A stretch of DNA of 64,000 nucleotides, from NCBI RefSeq assembly GCF_021023085.1, contig NZ_PGCK01000006.1, positions 124,001-188,000 of the forward strand, given 5' to 3'. A model generated the notes under the pieces. That model was not told where the DNA came from. It saw nothing but the letters and a program-made list of their open reading frames with translations, and searched no databases. A program made the position numbers and the translations under genes. The DNA comes from Methanooceanicella nereidis. Lineage in GTDB: Archaea; Halobacteriota; Methanocellia; Methanocellales; Methanocellaceae. Shown here in pieces: positions 50,865-60,086 of the stretch (positions are counted from its first letter, which is position 1; every line of letters begins with the position of its first letter).

Positions 50865-51767
50865 TTAGATCCCAAGCGAAAACCGCAGCGCATCAATGAC
50901 CCAGTGGAAGCCTATGGCGGTCTCTATATCTTTCTTATATGCGAGGATGGCCATTGGTAATCCAAATAGTACGCTCATGACTATCGTCATCACCATGGCG
51001 GCCACGATGTTTTGGGCAAAAAGTTCCGGCACATGTATTGCCGCATGGAAGGCGGCGGCCATGAAAATCGAGCTTAATACGGCAACGTTCTTTGGAAGAT
51101 ATTTAAGCAGGACGGTGAGCGATATCGCAAAAAATATCAGCCTGTACGCGACCTCCTCCATTATCCCCGGCCTGAGCGCCTGTAAAGCCTGATAAAATAT
51201 GTTCTGTACGGCAGCGGTATCCCCATTAACGCAGATGATCATCAAAACATTCATTATAGCGATCGGAATGCCTATTAACGCGCCGAATAAAAATCCTTTT
51301 AAAGCACCGGCAGCGTTCCCTTCGGACATGTTAAAGTTCAGCACTTTATGGGACCTCAATAGCCCGATAGCCCCGGTCACCATCACGAACGCCATCACGG
51401 CATACACGGTGGGCTCATAATACGGGATCGACGAGATCCAGCCATTATACCAGTATTTCGCCTGTGTGGACACCCATATTAAAGATGCGAATAATAAACC
51501 TACAATGATGCACATACTATCGATGTTTTTTCGGTACTTGAACGCCGCCCATATCCCTGTGACCGATAGTGCCAGATATATCATCTGATTAGGGCTATAA
51601 AAAAATATACTTGAGTAAGGGTAGTTCCGTAGTACTGCAAGCGGATACCACAAAGCATAGATCGCGATGAACAAAACGATGAAAGCCGAAAGTACTGCTA
51701 TGCCTTTAATATTAATATCTTTAATATCAGAAGCCCTGTTCACGTTTCGGTCATATCGCTCAAACAT
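50865..51767 (-). CDS. CPBP-family intramembrane glutamic endopeptidase
   Basis: This 300-residue protein has about eight membrane helices. The CPBP motifs are present: RPGIMEEVAYRLIFFAI (EExxxR), FMAAAFHAAIHVPE (FxxxH), and AMVMTIVMSVLFGLPMAIL with FHWVIDALRF near the end (HxxxD). Family members cut peptides in the membrane, mature prenylated proteins, or give bacteriocin immunity. It is 36 bases downstream of a Cys-rich membrane protein gene, which itself follows a sensor kinase gene, all on the minus strand. They may form one transcription unit. It is intact, unlike the CPBP relic at 38616. Confidence 0.88.
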   Translation of the reverse strand: MFERYDRNVNRASDIKDINIKGIAVLSAFIVLFIAIYALWYPLAVLRNYPYSSIFFYSPNQMIYLALSVTGIWAAFKYRKNIDSMCIIVGLLFASLIWVSTQAKYWYNGWISSIPYYEPTVYAVMAFVMVTGAIGLLRSHKVLNFNMSEGNAAGALKGFLFGALIGIPIAIMNVLMIICVNGDTAAVQNIFYQALQALRPGIMEEVAYRLIFFAISLTVLLKYLPKNVAVLSSIFMAAAFHAAIHVPELFAQNIVAAMVMTIVMSVLFGLPMAILAYKKDIETAIGFHWVIDALRFSLGI

Positions 51768-51803
51768 AGGGGATAAGATATGCCGATAGCTTTTAAATTT
51801 TTC

Positions 51804-52496
51804 TTATGGGCCATATTTGTCCTGCCTGTAGCCGCTATTTTCCCATGCTTCCCTCATGACAGGATTTCTTCTCAAATACTCGTCGACGACAGGTTTCGGG
51901 ACGCTGTTCAAGGGACACGAAAAATTGACACATCGGTTACAATAAAAGACTTTTAAGACAAAGAATAGTGTCACGCCGGACAGTAATGTCGCGAGAGCTA
52001 TGCCGCCCATCCCTAAAGCGCTTATCGTATCGTACCCGGGTTTAACGTTAACGAACCATAGCCCGTATAGCTGTGATAATACGGGAAATCCGATAAATAT
52101 TAAGAACCCCGCCAGCAGCCCGGCCTTTTCCATGCTGCTCATTGGCCCGGGACGATACTTCCATAGCTTCGGGGTGCCATTATTGGCGAGACAATGCAGT
52201 ATATTACTTTTTTCGGCATAGTACGGGCAATGGCTGCATAGTATCCTTATCTCTATTAAACAGAAAAATAACAGGAAGAATATAATATATGCTAACAGCG
52301 GCCACCAGGAGCCTGTTGCGTACCCTGTCAATACCATACCGAAAATCGCGATGATGACAAAAGAAAAAGACATTACCAGAAATGCGGCCAGTACGTTCCT
52401 GTCCCATTTACAATGAAGCTTTTCTTTATTTTTACAACCGGAACAGTTAGACGTTTCATCCCATGTGCAAATACCATAAGGATTTTTATCTGACAT
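51804..52496 (-). CDS. Cys-rich membrane protein, 230 aa
   Basis: This protein has four predicted helices and three cytoplasmic Cys clusters. The N-terminus has CTWDETSNCSGCKNKEKLHC (C-x7-C-x2-C-x7-C). After helix 2 comes CSHCPYY followed by LHCLANNGTPKLWKYRPGPM. After helix 4 comes FYCNRCVNFSCPLNSVP. The clusters could hold Fe-S or zinc. No enzyme family is recognised, but the layout suggests a membrane redox or metal sensor. It lies 43 bases downstream of the sensor kinase HK4 and 36 bases upstream of a CPBP protease, which suggests a three-gene operon. Confidence 0.8.
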   Translation of the reverse strand: MSDKNPYGICTWDETSNCSGCKNKEKLHCKWDRNVLAAFLVMSFSFVIIAIFGMVLTGYATGSWWPLLAYIIFFLLFFCLIEIRILCSHCPYYAEKSNILHCLANNGTPKLWKYRPGPMSSMEKAGLLAGFLIFIGFPVLSQLYGLWFVNVKPGYDTISALGMGGIALATLLSGVTLFFVLKVFYCNRCVNFSCPLNSVPKPVVDEYLRRNPVMREAWENSGYRQDKYGP

Positions 52497-52539
52497 ATGA
52501 TCACCGATCTTCTGGCATTATAGGACAGGATTTTTACGC

Positions 52540-54801
52540 TTATTTTGATGCAGGCAGCAATATGACGAACCTGGATCCCCTGCTATGATCACCCGGCACC
52601 CGGTCCTCCGCCCATACCTGGCCGTGGAAATCGTTGACAAGCGTCTTGACAAGGTAAAGCCCCAGGCCCATTCCTTTCGTATTATCGTTACTTCTGAACA
52701 GGCGGTTAAATATCCTGGTCTTCATTATATCCGATATTCCCGGGCCGTTATCCTCCACTATGAACCGATAATATTCTCTGCCGCCATAGATCATGCTTGT
52801 GATGCTGATATTAATGGTTAAGGGCCCTCTCGAATGTTTTATCGAATTTTCTATCAGATTGATGAAAACATCACTTAAAAGCTCATTAGCCCTGACGGGG
52901 AACACACCATCATCAGGATAATTTATTATTATTTCCCTCCCCGGGATTTTCTCGAACTGGCCTTTAATGTCATTGATGATCTCACCGGCATCTATCACCT
53001 TATATTTCAATTCGCCTTCTTTGGACTGCCTTATCTTTCTCACATTGGTTATGAGCCTCGAGCTGTTCTGTAAGGATCGTAAGGGCGTCATTATTAGCTC
53101 TGATGTGATCTCGTCCAGGTTCAGTAACTCATAAGCCATCTCCAGGTAGCCCATGGAGATCTGGTTCATGTTGTTTATGTCGTGGCCCATAAGATCCACA
53201 TACAATTCCGCCTGTTCCCTGGATTCCTGGGCCTCTTTATAAAGTATGGCATTTTCAAGGGCAATAGCGGCTCTGCGCGCAAGCTCCTCCGCAAGCTCAA
53301 AATCTTTTTTCGTATAGTTGCGGCCCGAATCGGACATTACAAGGTTTATGGAGCCCAGTATCTTACCATGCGCGGTAAGCGGTACGCAGATAGCTGACCT
53401 GCACCCGATCTTTTTGACAAGTTCGACATGTTCAGCATTGATAGCATAGTTTGACATGTCTGCGTCCCCGACTTCCGGGATAAATATCGGCTTGCCGGTC
53501 TTGAGTACGGTAACAGTTGCCTGCGGCGAATTCCAGTCACATGGATATTGCCACGATAGTTCCAGCAATGAGCTTTCTTTTTTCTTATCGGTATGTGCTA
53601 CCGCTATGCGGCGGATCTGTCCGCCTTCAATGATATCCACCATACAATAGTCGCCCAGGTAGGGTATTGCGAGATCGGCCAGTTTTTTAAGAGTCTCTTC
53701 ATAATCAAGGGATGAAAAAATGATTGGCCCTATCCTGGTCAGGAAACGCATATACTCTTCTGCCTTTTGACGCTCGATGATCTCCTGTTTTGCTTGATTA
53801 TACAGCCGGGCGTTTTCGATGGCCAGAGCGGCCCTGTCTGCGATGTTCTGTAATAGTTTTAAGTCATCTTGAGTGAATGGGCCTTTATCTTCGCTGCGTG
53901 ATATGCTTAATACACCTTCAGGGCGGTCTTGATAAATTACGGGCACGAACAGCATCCTGCGGGTGTTCGAGGCTATCATGAATGACATGTATTCCGGTTT
54001 TATCTGATCGCTGATCTCTTTTTGGAAAATATCGTTAATTATCAGCGGAACGCCTGTTTTTAACACATTTCCGCTCAAGCCTTCATCGACTCTATGCGGG
54101 GAGCGGACGAACATATCTTTTAGCTTTTTATTAAGATCGGGGTCGTTAGAGTGGAAAGCGATATTCTCCAGCATCTCACCATCCTTCGATAACATGCTCA
54201 ACACGCACGAATCGCCCAAATATTCTGCAGTACGCTGTACGGCTACGTTCAGTATGGATCCGTAATCCAGCCTTGCCGCAGCTAACAGTTTTGAGATATT
54301 CGCCAGTATCACCTCGCGTTTTAAATTTTCCAGCACGAGCCTTTCGGCTTTTTTCCTTTCGCTGATATCAGTGATGAATGAATAGAAGTATAATGGCCTT
54401 CCGCCTTGATCCCGGACAAGATGGGTAAATATCTCTACCGGGACGGTGGAGCCGTCTTTACGGATATATTCCTTCTCATATTTTTGTGGCCGGCCTGTGT
54501 TGCGGACTTCATTAAGCATCGACAGGTTATGTTCTAAAATGTTTGCAGGGGTGATGTCGCCAATGGATTTTTCAAGTAATTCTTCCCGGTCATATCCTAA
54601 AAACTCTAAAAAAGCCCTGTTGAACGTCATTATTTTTGAATCCGGGTATACGGCCATGAACGGCATTATGTTACTTTCAAGAATGTCGGGCAGCATGCTC
54701 TTTAATTCTTTATAATCATAGCTGGAGATATCCTTCGGCACTTCTCCCGTATTTTTACTGCCATATTCGTTAATGGAAACTTTCCCCCCGGCATAAATCA
54801 A
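52540..54801 (-). CDS. PAS-GAF-GAF sensor histidine kinase (HK4)
   Basis: This 753-residue cytoplasmic kinase has one PAS/PAC unit (about 38-155), two GAF domains (about 165-335 and 350-515), and the same kinase core as HK1-HK3. The phospho-acceptor region is AELYVDLMGHDINNMNQISM, N-box NSIKHSRG, G1 DNGPGI, G2 GMGLGLYL, ending DHSRGSRFVILLPA. The GAF domains could bind a nucleotide or small ligand. The first codon of the frame is TTG at 54801, with no ribosome-binding site, and no ATG occurs before the PAS domain. Starts at 54780 or nearby behind the GGGGGG run are also possible. It probably heads the operon with the Cys-rich protein and the CPBP protease. Confidence 0.9.
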   Translation of the reverse strand: MIYAGGKVSINEYGSKNTGEVPKDISSYDYKELKSMLPDILESNIMPFMAVYPDSKIMTFNRAFLEFLGYDREELLEKSIGDITPANILEHNLSMLNEVRNTGRPQKYEKEYIRKDGSTVPVEIFTHLVRDQGGRPLYFYSFITDISERKKAERLVLENLKREVILANISKLLAAARLDYGSILNVAVQRTAEYLGDSCVLSMLSKDGEMLENIAFHSNDPDLNKKLKDMFVRSPHRVDEGLSGNVLKTGVPLIINDIFQKEISDQIKPEYMSFMIASNTRRMLFVPVIYQDRPEGVLSISRSEDKGPFTQDDLKLLQNIADRAALAIENARLYNQAKQEIIERQKAEEYMRFLTRIGPIIFSSLDYEETLKKLADLAIPYLGDYCMVDIIEGGQIRRIAVAHTDKKKESSLLELSWQYPCDWNSPQATVTVLKTGKPIFIPEVGDADMSNYAINAEHVELVKKIGCRSAICVPLTAHGKILGSINLVMSDSGRNYTKKDFELAEELARRAAIALENAILYKEAQESREQAELYVDLMGHDINNMNQISMGYLEMAYELLNLDEITSELIMTPLRSLQNSSRLITNVRKIRQSKEGELKYKVIDAGEIINDIKGQFEKIPGREIIINYPDDGVFPVRANELLSDVFINLIENSIKHSRGPLTINISITSMIYGGREYYRFIVEDNGPGISDIMKTRIFNRLFRSNDNTKGMGLGLYLVKTLVNDFHGQVWAEDRVPGDHSRGSRFVILLPASK

Positions 54802-54931
54802 ATAAACATATATGTCACGTACATTTTTTCGGATGCATACATCAATTTTTTTAATATAAAATTTAATTGTTTCATTTTATTTAAGAATATCTTTATAATA
54901 CTCGTTTATCCCCATACCTCGTTCTAAAAAT

Positions 54932-55309
54932 ATGGGGGCGTCACAGATCAGGATGTGGATGGTGGACCCTTTCATAATGTGCCGCCAGCATTTGCCGGGA
55001 GAACATAATGAAGTGCACATGTTCGGGGGTTCCATAAAAAGAAGGATACACACGGACGGTTATCTGAAGGCCAATTGTTTTGAAGCGAATTCAATAGGCG
55101 CCAGGCATGAGGAGCTTGTAGAAGAGATGGTCGGCAGAGGTTATGAGCATAATTCCATCCTGGTCGTCGATATGGGGGCGTTGAACGATATCCCCCGGCA
55201 TGTAAGGGATTTTAAAATAGACAGTGAAGGATCCTTAAGCCTGTTGTTACAAAGATGCACGCGCTGCAGAAAAAGATATAAAGAAAAACATCGCTGCACG
55301 CTATTTTGA
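54932..55309 (+). CDS. Pyrimidine-dimer DNA glycosylase-type protein (Pyr_excise family)
   Basis: The 125 residues read IRMWMVDPFIMCRQHLPGEH, then NEVHMFGGSIKRRIHTDGYL, RHEELVEEMVGRGYEHNSIL and LLLQRCTRCRKRYKEKHRC. This is the order found in the archaeal/bacterial Pyr_excise proteins related to T4 endonuclease V, with the catalytic amine at the mature N-terminus in the phage enzyme and a Glu in EHxEIH. Whether cleavage of UV dimers occurs is unproven here. The region before IRMW has six extra residues, so the catalytic N-terminus differs from T4. A CTTTATAATA box lies about 35-40 bases upstream of ATG 54932. Confidence 0.68.
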   Translation: MGASQIRMWMVDPFIMCRQHLPGEHNEVHMFGGSIKRRIHTDGYLKANCFEANSIGARHEELVEEMVGRGYEHNSILVVDMGALNDIPRHVRDFKIDSEGSLSLLLQRCTRCRKRYKEKHRCTLF

Positions 55310-55340
55310 TCCGTATCGGAAGTCTTCTGTTGATGCATGC

Positions 55341-57794
55341 TCACAATTTTAATGATGGAATTGTTCCCCTGTCCAGGAACTTATAGATCTGTACCTTCAG
55401 TAGGTCGGTCACCAGGAATGACAGGATCGCATATCCCCATACGAATATCGCCAGTTTCCACCCCATAGCTGCGGGGAAGAATATGCCATACACGGTTATC
55501 AGCGTGGCTATTGTCTGTGACGTGCATGCAGCGAGCAGAAGTATGGGCGCCGGCTTAACTGTCCAGAAATAGCTTCTCGTCCTTGCCACGAACAGGAACA
55601 GCTGTCCGGCCACGGATAGCTTAAGATATATAAAGGACTGGATAAGCGCATGTGAAAGATGGAAGACCTCTATGCCTATGATGAGTATACCGAAGCTCCA
55701 CAGCACACCGAACAATCCCAAAAAAGTCGATATGCCCAGCAGAGTACGCATATTCCATTTTTCCGGCTTATCCGAAAAATGAACGTTATCATATGCAATT
55801 GTCATTATAGGGGTATCGTTCAATAGTGCGAGCAGTATAATCATCAGCGGAGTGATCGGATAAAAATTAAAGATAATGATCGATGCGGTAATAAAGAAGA
55901 CAAGGCGGATCGTCTCTCCCATGCGATAGATGGAATAGTTCGTCATTCTCTGGAATATTTTCCTGCTCTCTTTAATGGCATCGATTATCACCGATAGGCC
56001 GGGGCTCGTCAATACGATATCGGCAGCGGACTTGGCCGCGTCAGTCGCTCCTGCTACGGCTATGCCTGCGTCTGCTTTTTTTAGGGCGGGTACATCGTTT
56101 ACCCCGTCCCCGGTCATTGCCACGATATGCCCCTTATCCTGAAGTAGCTTAACGATACGATATTTATGTTCGGGGAACACCTGGGCGAACCCGTCGGCAT
56201 TTTCGACTATAGTGCCGGCCTTATCGTCAGGGACATCGATGAACGATGAGGCTGGCTGGATGTCAGTGCCAAGGTTCACTTTTCCCGCTATCTCTTTTGC
56301 TATCGCAGTATGATCCCCGGTCACCATCTTTACTTCGACACCCATGGATTGCGCGGTCTTTATCGTATCGGCGGAATCGTCTCTCGGGGGATCATGAAGG
56401 GACAGTAATCCTACGAAATCCCATTTACCGTCCTCATCTGACCTTGCGACACCAAGCGCCCGATATCCCGCGGATGCAAAATCATCGACTATCTTATTGA
56501 TCTTGCCGGCATCGGCCGCATTTTCCGAGGCCATTTTAAGTATCACCTGAGGAGCCCCTTTTGAGACTTTGAACTTCCCGCCTTCTTTATCCTCTATCTC
56601 GGCCTCGGTCCGTTTTATCACGGGATCGAACGGCTTAAAAGAGACGATTTTATAGTTCGATATCCTGGAAAGCGCCTCTTTATCAGCCCGTGACTTTTCA
56701 ATTATCGAAGTATCAATGGGATCCTTATCTTCCTCTCTTGATGCCAGTGTCGCATAGACTATGACATCATTTTTGCTGAACTTGCCGATCGGAGAAAGTT
56801 CGGCGACCTTGATCTCGTTCTTTGTGATAGTCCCGGTCTTGTCCGCACATAAAATATTTATGCCTGCCATCTCTTCTATGGCCACGAGTTTACTTACTAT
56901 GGCCTCTTTTTTTGACAGGGCTACGGCGCCAACTGCCATAGTGATAGAAAGAACCGCCGGGAGCGCCACAGGAATGCCTGCTATGGTAAGGACAAGCGCG
57001 AACTGTATGATCGTCAGAAAATCATGATGCCTTAAAAGTTCAACGGTTATGATAATAAGCACGAGCATTAAGGTAACGACGATCAGGTAATTCCCGATCT
57101 TGACAACAGCTTTCTGAAAATGGCTTTTAGCCGATATCTCTTCCGCAAGCATTGCTGTCTTGCCAAAATACGTATTGACACCCGTTGCCACAACGACGGT
57201 GTCCATTTCGCCCTGCCTTACAACCGAGCCCGAATACCCTACGTCGGAGGCATGTTTCTCTACGGGAAGAGATTCCCCGGTAAGCGCGGACTCGTCCGCC
57301 TGTAAATAGTCCCCTTCGATCAATTTTACGTCTGCCGGAATAACATCTCCCAGCCTTATTCGTATGACATCGCCGGGAACAAGGTCCGACGCCGACGTAT
57401 CTACCCATTTACCGTCGCGTTTTACCCTGGCTTTCAACGCGAGCTTCTTCTTTAATAGCTCTATTGCGTTATCCGCCTTATTCTCCTGGAAAAATTTCAC
57501 TCCCGCATTGATCAGGAGCAGCAAGCTTATTATCACAAAGTCTTCCCAGTGCTGTATGATGAGCGACAGGATGGCGGCAGCCTCGATCATCCATGGTATG
57601 GGTCCCCAAAAATTGCGCAGGAATTTTATGATAGGATTGGCCTTTTTTTCAACAATTTCGTTCGGACCATACACTTCAAGACGATCTTTTACTTCGGAAC
57701 TTGAAAGCCCGTCCCTGCTTGTGGACAGGTCACCGATCAGACTGTCTATTGATGATTTTTTCGCTTCCTCCATGCTTATGATCTTCTTATCCAT
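55341..57794 (-). CDS. Plasma-membrane H+-type (P3A) P-type ATPase
   Basis: This 817-residue proton-efflux-type pump has N-terminal SGLSSSEVKDRLEVYGPNEI, actuator LTGESLPVEKH, M4 LTIAGIPVALPAVLSITMAV (the PVALP form of P3A pumps), phosphorylation site DKTGTITKNE, and hinge MTGDGVNDVPALKKADAGIA. The Asp in helix M6 (LALLNDTPIMTIAYDNV) corresponds to the proton-binding position. The family is found in plants and fungi, and in some methanogens. It lacks the regulatory C-terminal tail of plant pumps. A dyad operator candidate lies upstream. It could set membrane potential or pH. Confidence 0.93.
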   Translation of the reverse strand: MDKKIISMEEAKKSSIDSLIGDLSTSRDGLSSSEVKDRLEVYGPNEIVEKKANPIIKFLRNFWGPIPWMIEAAAILSLIIQHWEDFVIISLLLLINAGVKFFQENKADNAIELLKKKLALKARVKRDGKWVDTSASDLVPGDVIRIRLGDVIPADVKLIEGDYLQADESALTGESLPVEKHASDVGYSGSVVRQGEMDTVVVATGVNTYFGKTAMLAEEISAKSHFQKAVVKIGNYLIVVTLMLVLIIITVELLRHHDFLTIIQFALVLTIAGIPVALPAVLSITMAVGAVALSKKEAIVSKLVAIEEMAGINILCADKTGTITKNEIKVAELSPIGKFSKNDVIVYATLASREEDKDPIDTSIIEKSRADKEALSRISNYKIVSFKPFDPVIKRTEAEIEDKEGGKFKVSKGAPQVILKMASENAADAGKINKIVDDFASAGYRALGVARSDEDGKWDFVGLLSLHDPPRDDSADTIKTAQSMGVEVKMVTGDHTAIAKEIAGKVNLGTDIQPASSFIDVPDDKAGTIVENADGFAQVFPEHKYRIVKLLQDKGHIVAMTGDGVNDVPALKKADAGIAVAGATDAAKSAADIVLTSPGLSVIIDAIKESRKIFQRMTNYSIYRMGETIRLVFFITASIIIFNFYPITPLMIILLALLNDTPIMTIAYDNVHFSDKPEKWNMRTLLGISTFLGLFGVLWSFGILIIGIEVFHLSHALIQSFIYLKLSVAGQLFLFVARTRSYFWTVKPAPILLLAACTSQTIATLITVYGIFFPAAMGWKLAIFVWGYAILSFLVTDLLKVQIYKFLDRGTIPSLKL

Positions 57795-58210
57795 GTAAGT
57801 AGCCCCTGATGATAGTCGATAAAGCGAAATTGTTCCAGTGTGCCGATCGATGTTATTACGATCGGTATTACAGGAATAAACACAATTTACAGTTTTATTT
57901 TATTATTTATATTTATAAAATGAATTATATAATATATCGTTATTTTATGCAAATCTTATATTACAGGAATTTGATGCTTCTTGTGTTATGCGAATATGAA
58001 AATATGCTCATTAAAATTGAGCAGTGATCATAATTTAATGTCACGCCCGAAAAAAGAACGCTATCATACCAGAGCTGTCTTTTCGGGAAGTGATAGGACA
58101 ACTATTACATAATATTTTTCAGCTACAGGCAAAAATTAGTATTATTTCTTATCATAAGCATAAAATATTTATTGTATATTTAAGGTGAAATCTATAAAGA
58201 GTTGATAGAT
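57795..58210. other. AT-rich intergenic region, P3A ATPase promoter and spacer
   Basis: About 415 bases. The left part is the promoter of the P3A ATPase with a dyad (see 57843-57865) and a minus-strand TATA-like ATTTATAAATATAAATAAT near 57900-57920. The remainder has no plausible gene. A 72-codon plus-strand frame at 57809 is composed of AT-rich codons and has no ribosome-binding site. Confidence 0.5.
57843..57865 (-). promoter_or_regulatory. Operator-like dyad before the P3A ATPase
   Basis: CCGATCG (57843-57849) and CGATCGG (57859-57865) form a perfect 7-bp dyad with nine bases between. It sits between the TATA-like region and the start codon at 57794, where a repressor could block transcription or an RNA hairpin could affect translation. 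Confidence 0.4.
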
Positions 58211-58441
58211 ATGAATAAAGGCTCTATTAATATCATGTACATAATTGCCATGGTCATGCTGCTTTTAGCCCTGGCCATTATTGGTAACTCTGTTTTCGAT
58301 AATGACATGGGAAGTGATTTTAAGGATTCAGGAAGCACGATGATCGCCAGTTTGATCATCAGTGAAGACAGTTATGATAAAGGTACGATATACGAGCGCT
58401 ACTGCTTTGAGACCTCCCAGTATTTCGGATTACGCGGTTAA
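58211..58441 (+). CDS. Small membrane protein, 76 aa
   Basis: The protein has one N-terminal helix (about residues 6-25, INIMYIIAMVMLLLALAIIG) followed by an acidic, soluble part with NSVFDNDMGSDFKDSGSTMI and EDSYDKGTIYERYCFETSQY. It resembles archaeal class III signal-peptide proteins in that the helix sits close to the N-terminus, but no clear cleavage motif is present. I prefer ATG 58211 over the TTG at 58202. No family is known. It is about 210 bases upstream of the tRNA-Leu gene. Confidence 0.55.
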   Translation: MNKGSINIMYIIAMVMLLLALAIIGNSVFDNDMGSDFKDSGSTMIASLIISEDSYDKGTIYERYCFETSQYFGLRG

Positions 58442-58654
58442 AATAAAATACTAAATTATATCGCCCATTTCTTTTCCTTATAAGTGATTTAAAGCGAGCG
58501 GAAATGAAGAAGGGAAAGCTTTATATCTGAAAAGTGCCTTTTTAGGTTCTGTTCAATGAGACTTTTCGAAGAGCGGAAATAAAATATTTTGCTCGCATTG
58601 GACGGTTTAAAAACTAAAATTTTAAACTATCAGGGATCAAACCCCAAACAACAT

Positions 58655-58739
58655 GCGGGGGTTGCCAAGCCAGGTCAAAGGCGCAGGATTGAGGGTCCTG
58701 TTTCGTAGGAATTCGCGAGTTCGAATCTCGTCCCCCGCA
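58655..58739 (+). tRNA. tRNA-Leu, anticodon GAG
   Basis: The acceptor stem GCGGGGG (58655-58661) pairs with CCCCCGC (58732-58738). The anticodon arm is CAGGA-TTGAGGG-TCCTG, giving anticodon GAG (decodes CTC/CTT). A long variable arm follows, then the T arm GCGAG-TTCGAAT-CTCGT. Length 85, with discriminator A and no encoded CCA. The long variable arm is as expected for class II tRNA-Leu. A decayed copy of the same length is at 61724-61808. Confidence 0.95.
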
Positions 58740-59029
58740 CTACTGCTCTTGTATTTTAACGTTTTTTGCTGTCCATGTTCTTATGAAACTGCCAGACTTA
58801 AAGGCATTTATTTGCCTCAGTCAGGTGTACATAGGTCATAGTATTCTGTGCTCCCGGGGCCAGGCCGGGGGATATATCCTTACATAATGTTGCCCGGGTG
58901 CTCGACCGCGTTTGGCGAGCCCTCCGGGTTCTCCAGATAAATGTACGTACTCCGAGCCATAATAGAATAAATTGGGTTCTCGATGTTAATTTGTAACTTT
59001 TATATGGTTAAAGGTAGTATGGGTAAGTT
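58740..59029 (+). other. Left end of the tRNA-Leu-bracketed cassette
   Basis: There is no gene. It contains AGGCATTTATTTGCCT, a short dyad, and G+C-rich stretches around 58850-58940 unlike the neighbouring spacers. TTTTATATGG (58997-59006) is a TATA candidate about 25 bases before the TrmB start, which would make that message leaderless. Confidence 0.45.
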
Positions 59030-59794
59030 ATGCTTCTCGACGAAAAAACTCTGGTGACACTCCAGAGGCTTGGCCTGACCTATTACGGTGCGAGGATCTA
59101 CGAGACGCTGGTGCTGCTGGGCCCGAGTGACGCGGCCAGACTTTCCAAGGAGTCGGATGTTCCACGGACCAGGGTGTATGACATCCTGCGGCGGCTCGAA
59201 ACCGAGGGCTGGATCACGAGCGAGCGTACCCGACCCATCACGTATACCGCCCGCTATCCCCGGGAAGTGCTCGAAGAGAGGAAGGCCGCATTCAACGCGG
59301 CGGTCGATGAGACTGCGAATGATCTGTCCATGCTGTACGATAATCAGATGGAGAAGGAGAACCCGCGTGTGTGGCTGTTAAGGGGTTCAGTCAATGTGAC
59401 GGTCAAGTTGCTGGACATGATCGGCCGGTCTAAAAAGAACATCATGCTTATGGGCGCCCTTTACTTTGCCGATGAGATCGAACAGCTTAAAACCCAATTG
59501 CAATACGCAAAGAAACGAGGGGTGACCGTGCGTCTCATAACTCAGAAGAGCATTCGGCTGAAGGACGGTGATCTCGACATCCTGGGCCATCTGTCCCCTG
59601 TCGTATCCGGGGTAAAAGTATATGGGCCGCCGTACTCGAAGTCCGCGATCGTCGACGATCGGGAAGTACTGATCATATTCTCGCGCCTCGATGATGATGT
59701 ACCAGACGAGGACAGCGTCATCGCCATTTGGATCCCCAACACATCCGTCGCTTCTAACTGGGCGAGCATTTTCAATGCCGTCTGGAACGTGTGA
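59030..59794 (+). CDS. TrmB-family transcriptional regulator
   Basis: This 254-residue regulator has an N-terminal winged helix (about 5-75: LQRLGLTYYGARIYETLVLL, SKESDVPRTRVYDILRRLET, EGWITSERTRPITYTAR), a coiled helix, and a PLD-like C-terminal effector domain (from about 115, RGSVNVTVKLLDMIGRSKKN). The arrangement is that of TrmB, which controls sugar or drug transport genes in archaea. The HKD catalytic motif is lost, as usual for TrmB. Codon use is distinctly G+C-rich compared with the rest of the window. It precedes an MFS exporter gene on the same strand by about 290 bases and probably controls it. Confidence 0.9.
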   Translation: MLLDEKTLVTLQRLGLTYYGARIYETLVLLGPSDAARLSKESDVPRTRVYDILRRLETEGWITSERTRPITYTARYPREVLEERKAAFNAAVDETANDLSMLYDNQMEKENPRVWLLRGSVNVTVKLLDMIGRSKKNIMLMGALYFADEIEQLKTQLQYAKKRGVTVRLITQKSIRLKDGDLDILGHLSPVVSGVKVYGPPYSKSAIVDDREVLIIFSRLDDDVPDEDSVIAIWIPNTSVASNWASIFNAVWNV

Positions 59795-60086
59795 CCGGGC
59801 CTATACAGGCGTTTTCTGCGAACCTCGCCAGAGATAAATGTAATCGTCCATGATATTCTGGCTTCAGTCATCTTTACCCCCGTAAAAGTTACAAAAGATA
59901 TATTAATCGCCTTCTTCCTAATTCCAATTACCTATAACGCTTAAAATGAGAGGGTAGAAGGATGGAGATTGCTGGCATCATATCATGCCCACGGGGTATA
60001 GGCTGTGATAAGTCTGATCTATTAAATGTGACTATTGCAGACGACGGAAGATCACGCGCGAAAGATCATCGGATGGATGTTTACTG
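59795..60086 (+). promoter_or_regulatory. Promoter region of the cassette MFS exporter
   Basis: Just under 300 bases. AAGATATATTAAT (59896-59908) is a good TATA candidate, and CTTTTACG/CGTAAAAG-type symmetry around 59872-59890 may be a TrmB operator. An AT-poor tail follows to the start at 60087. No small gene is convincing. Confidence 0.4.

Noticed and set aside
57809-58027. 72-codon plus-strand frame
   Set aside because: It is rich in Tyr and Ile only because the DNA is AT-rich, and it overlaps the promoter of the P3A ATPase.
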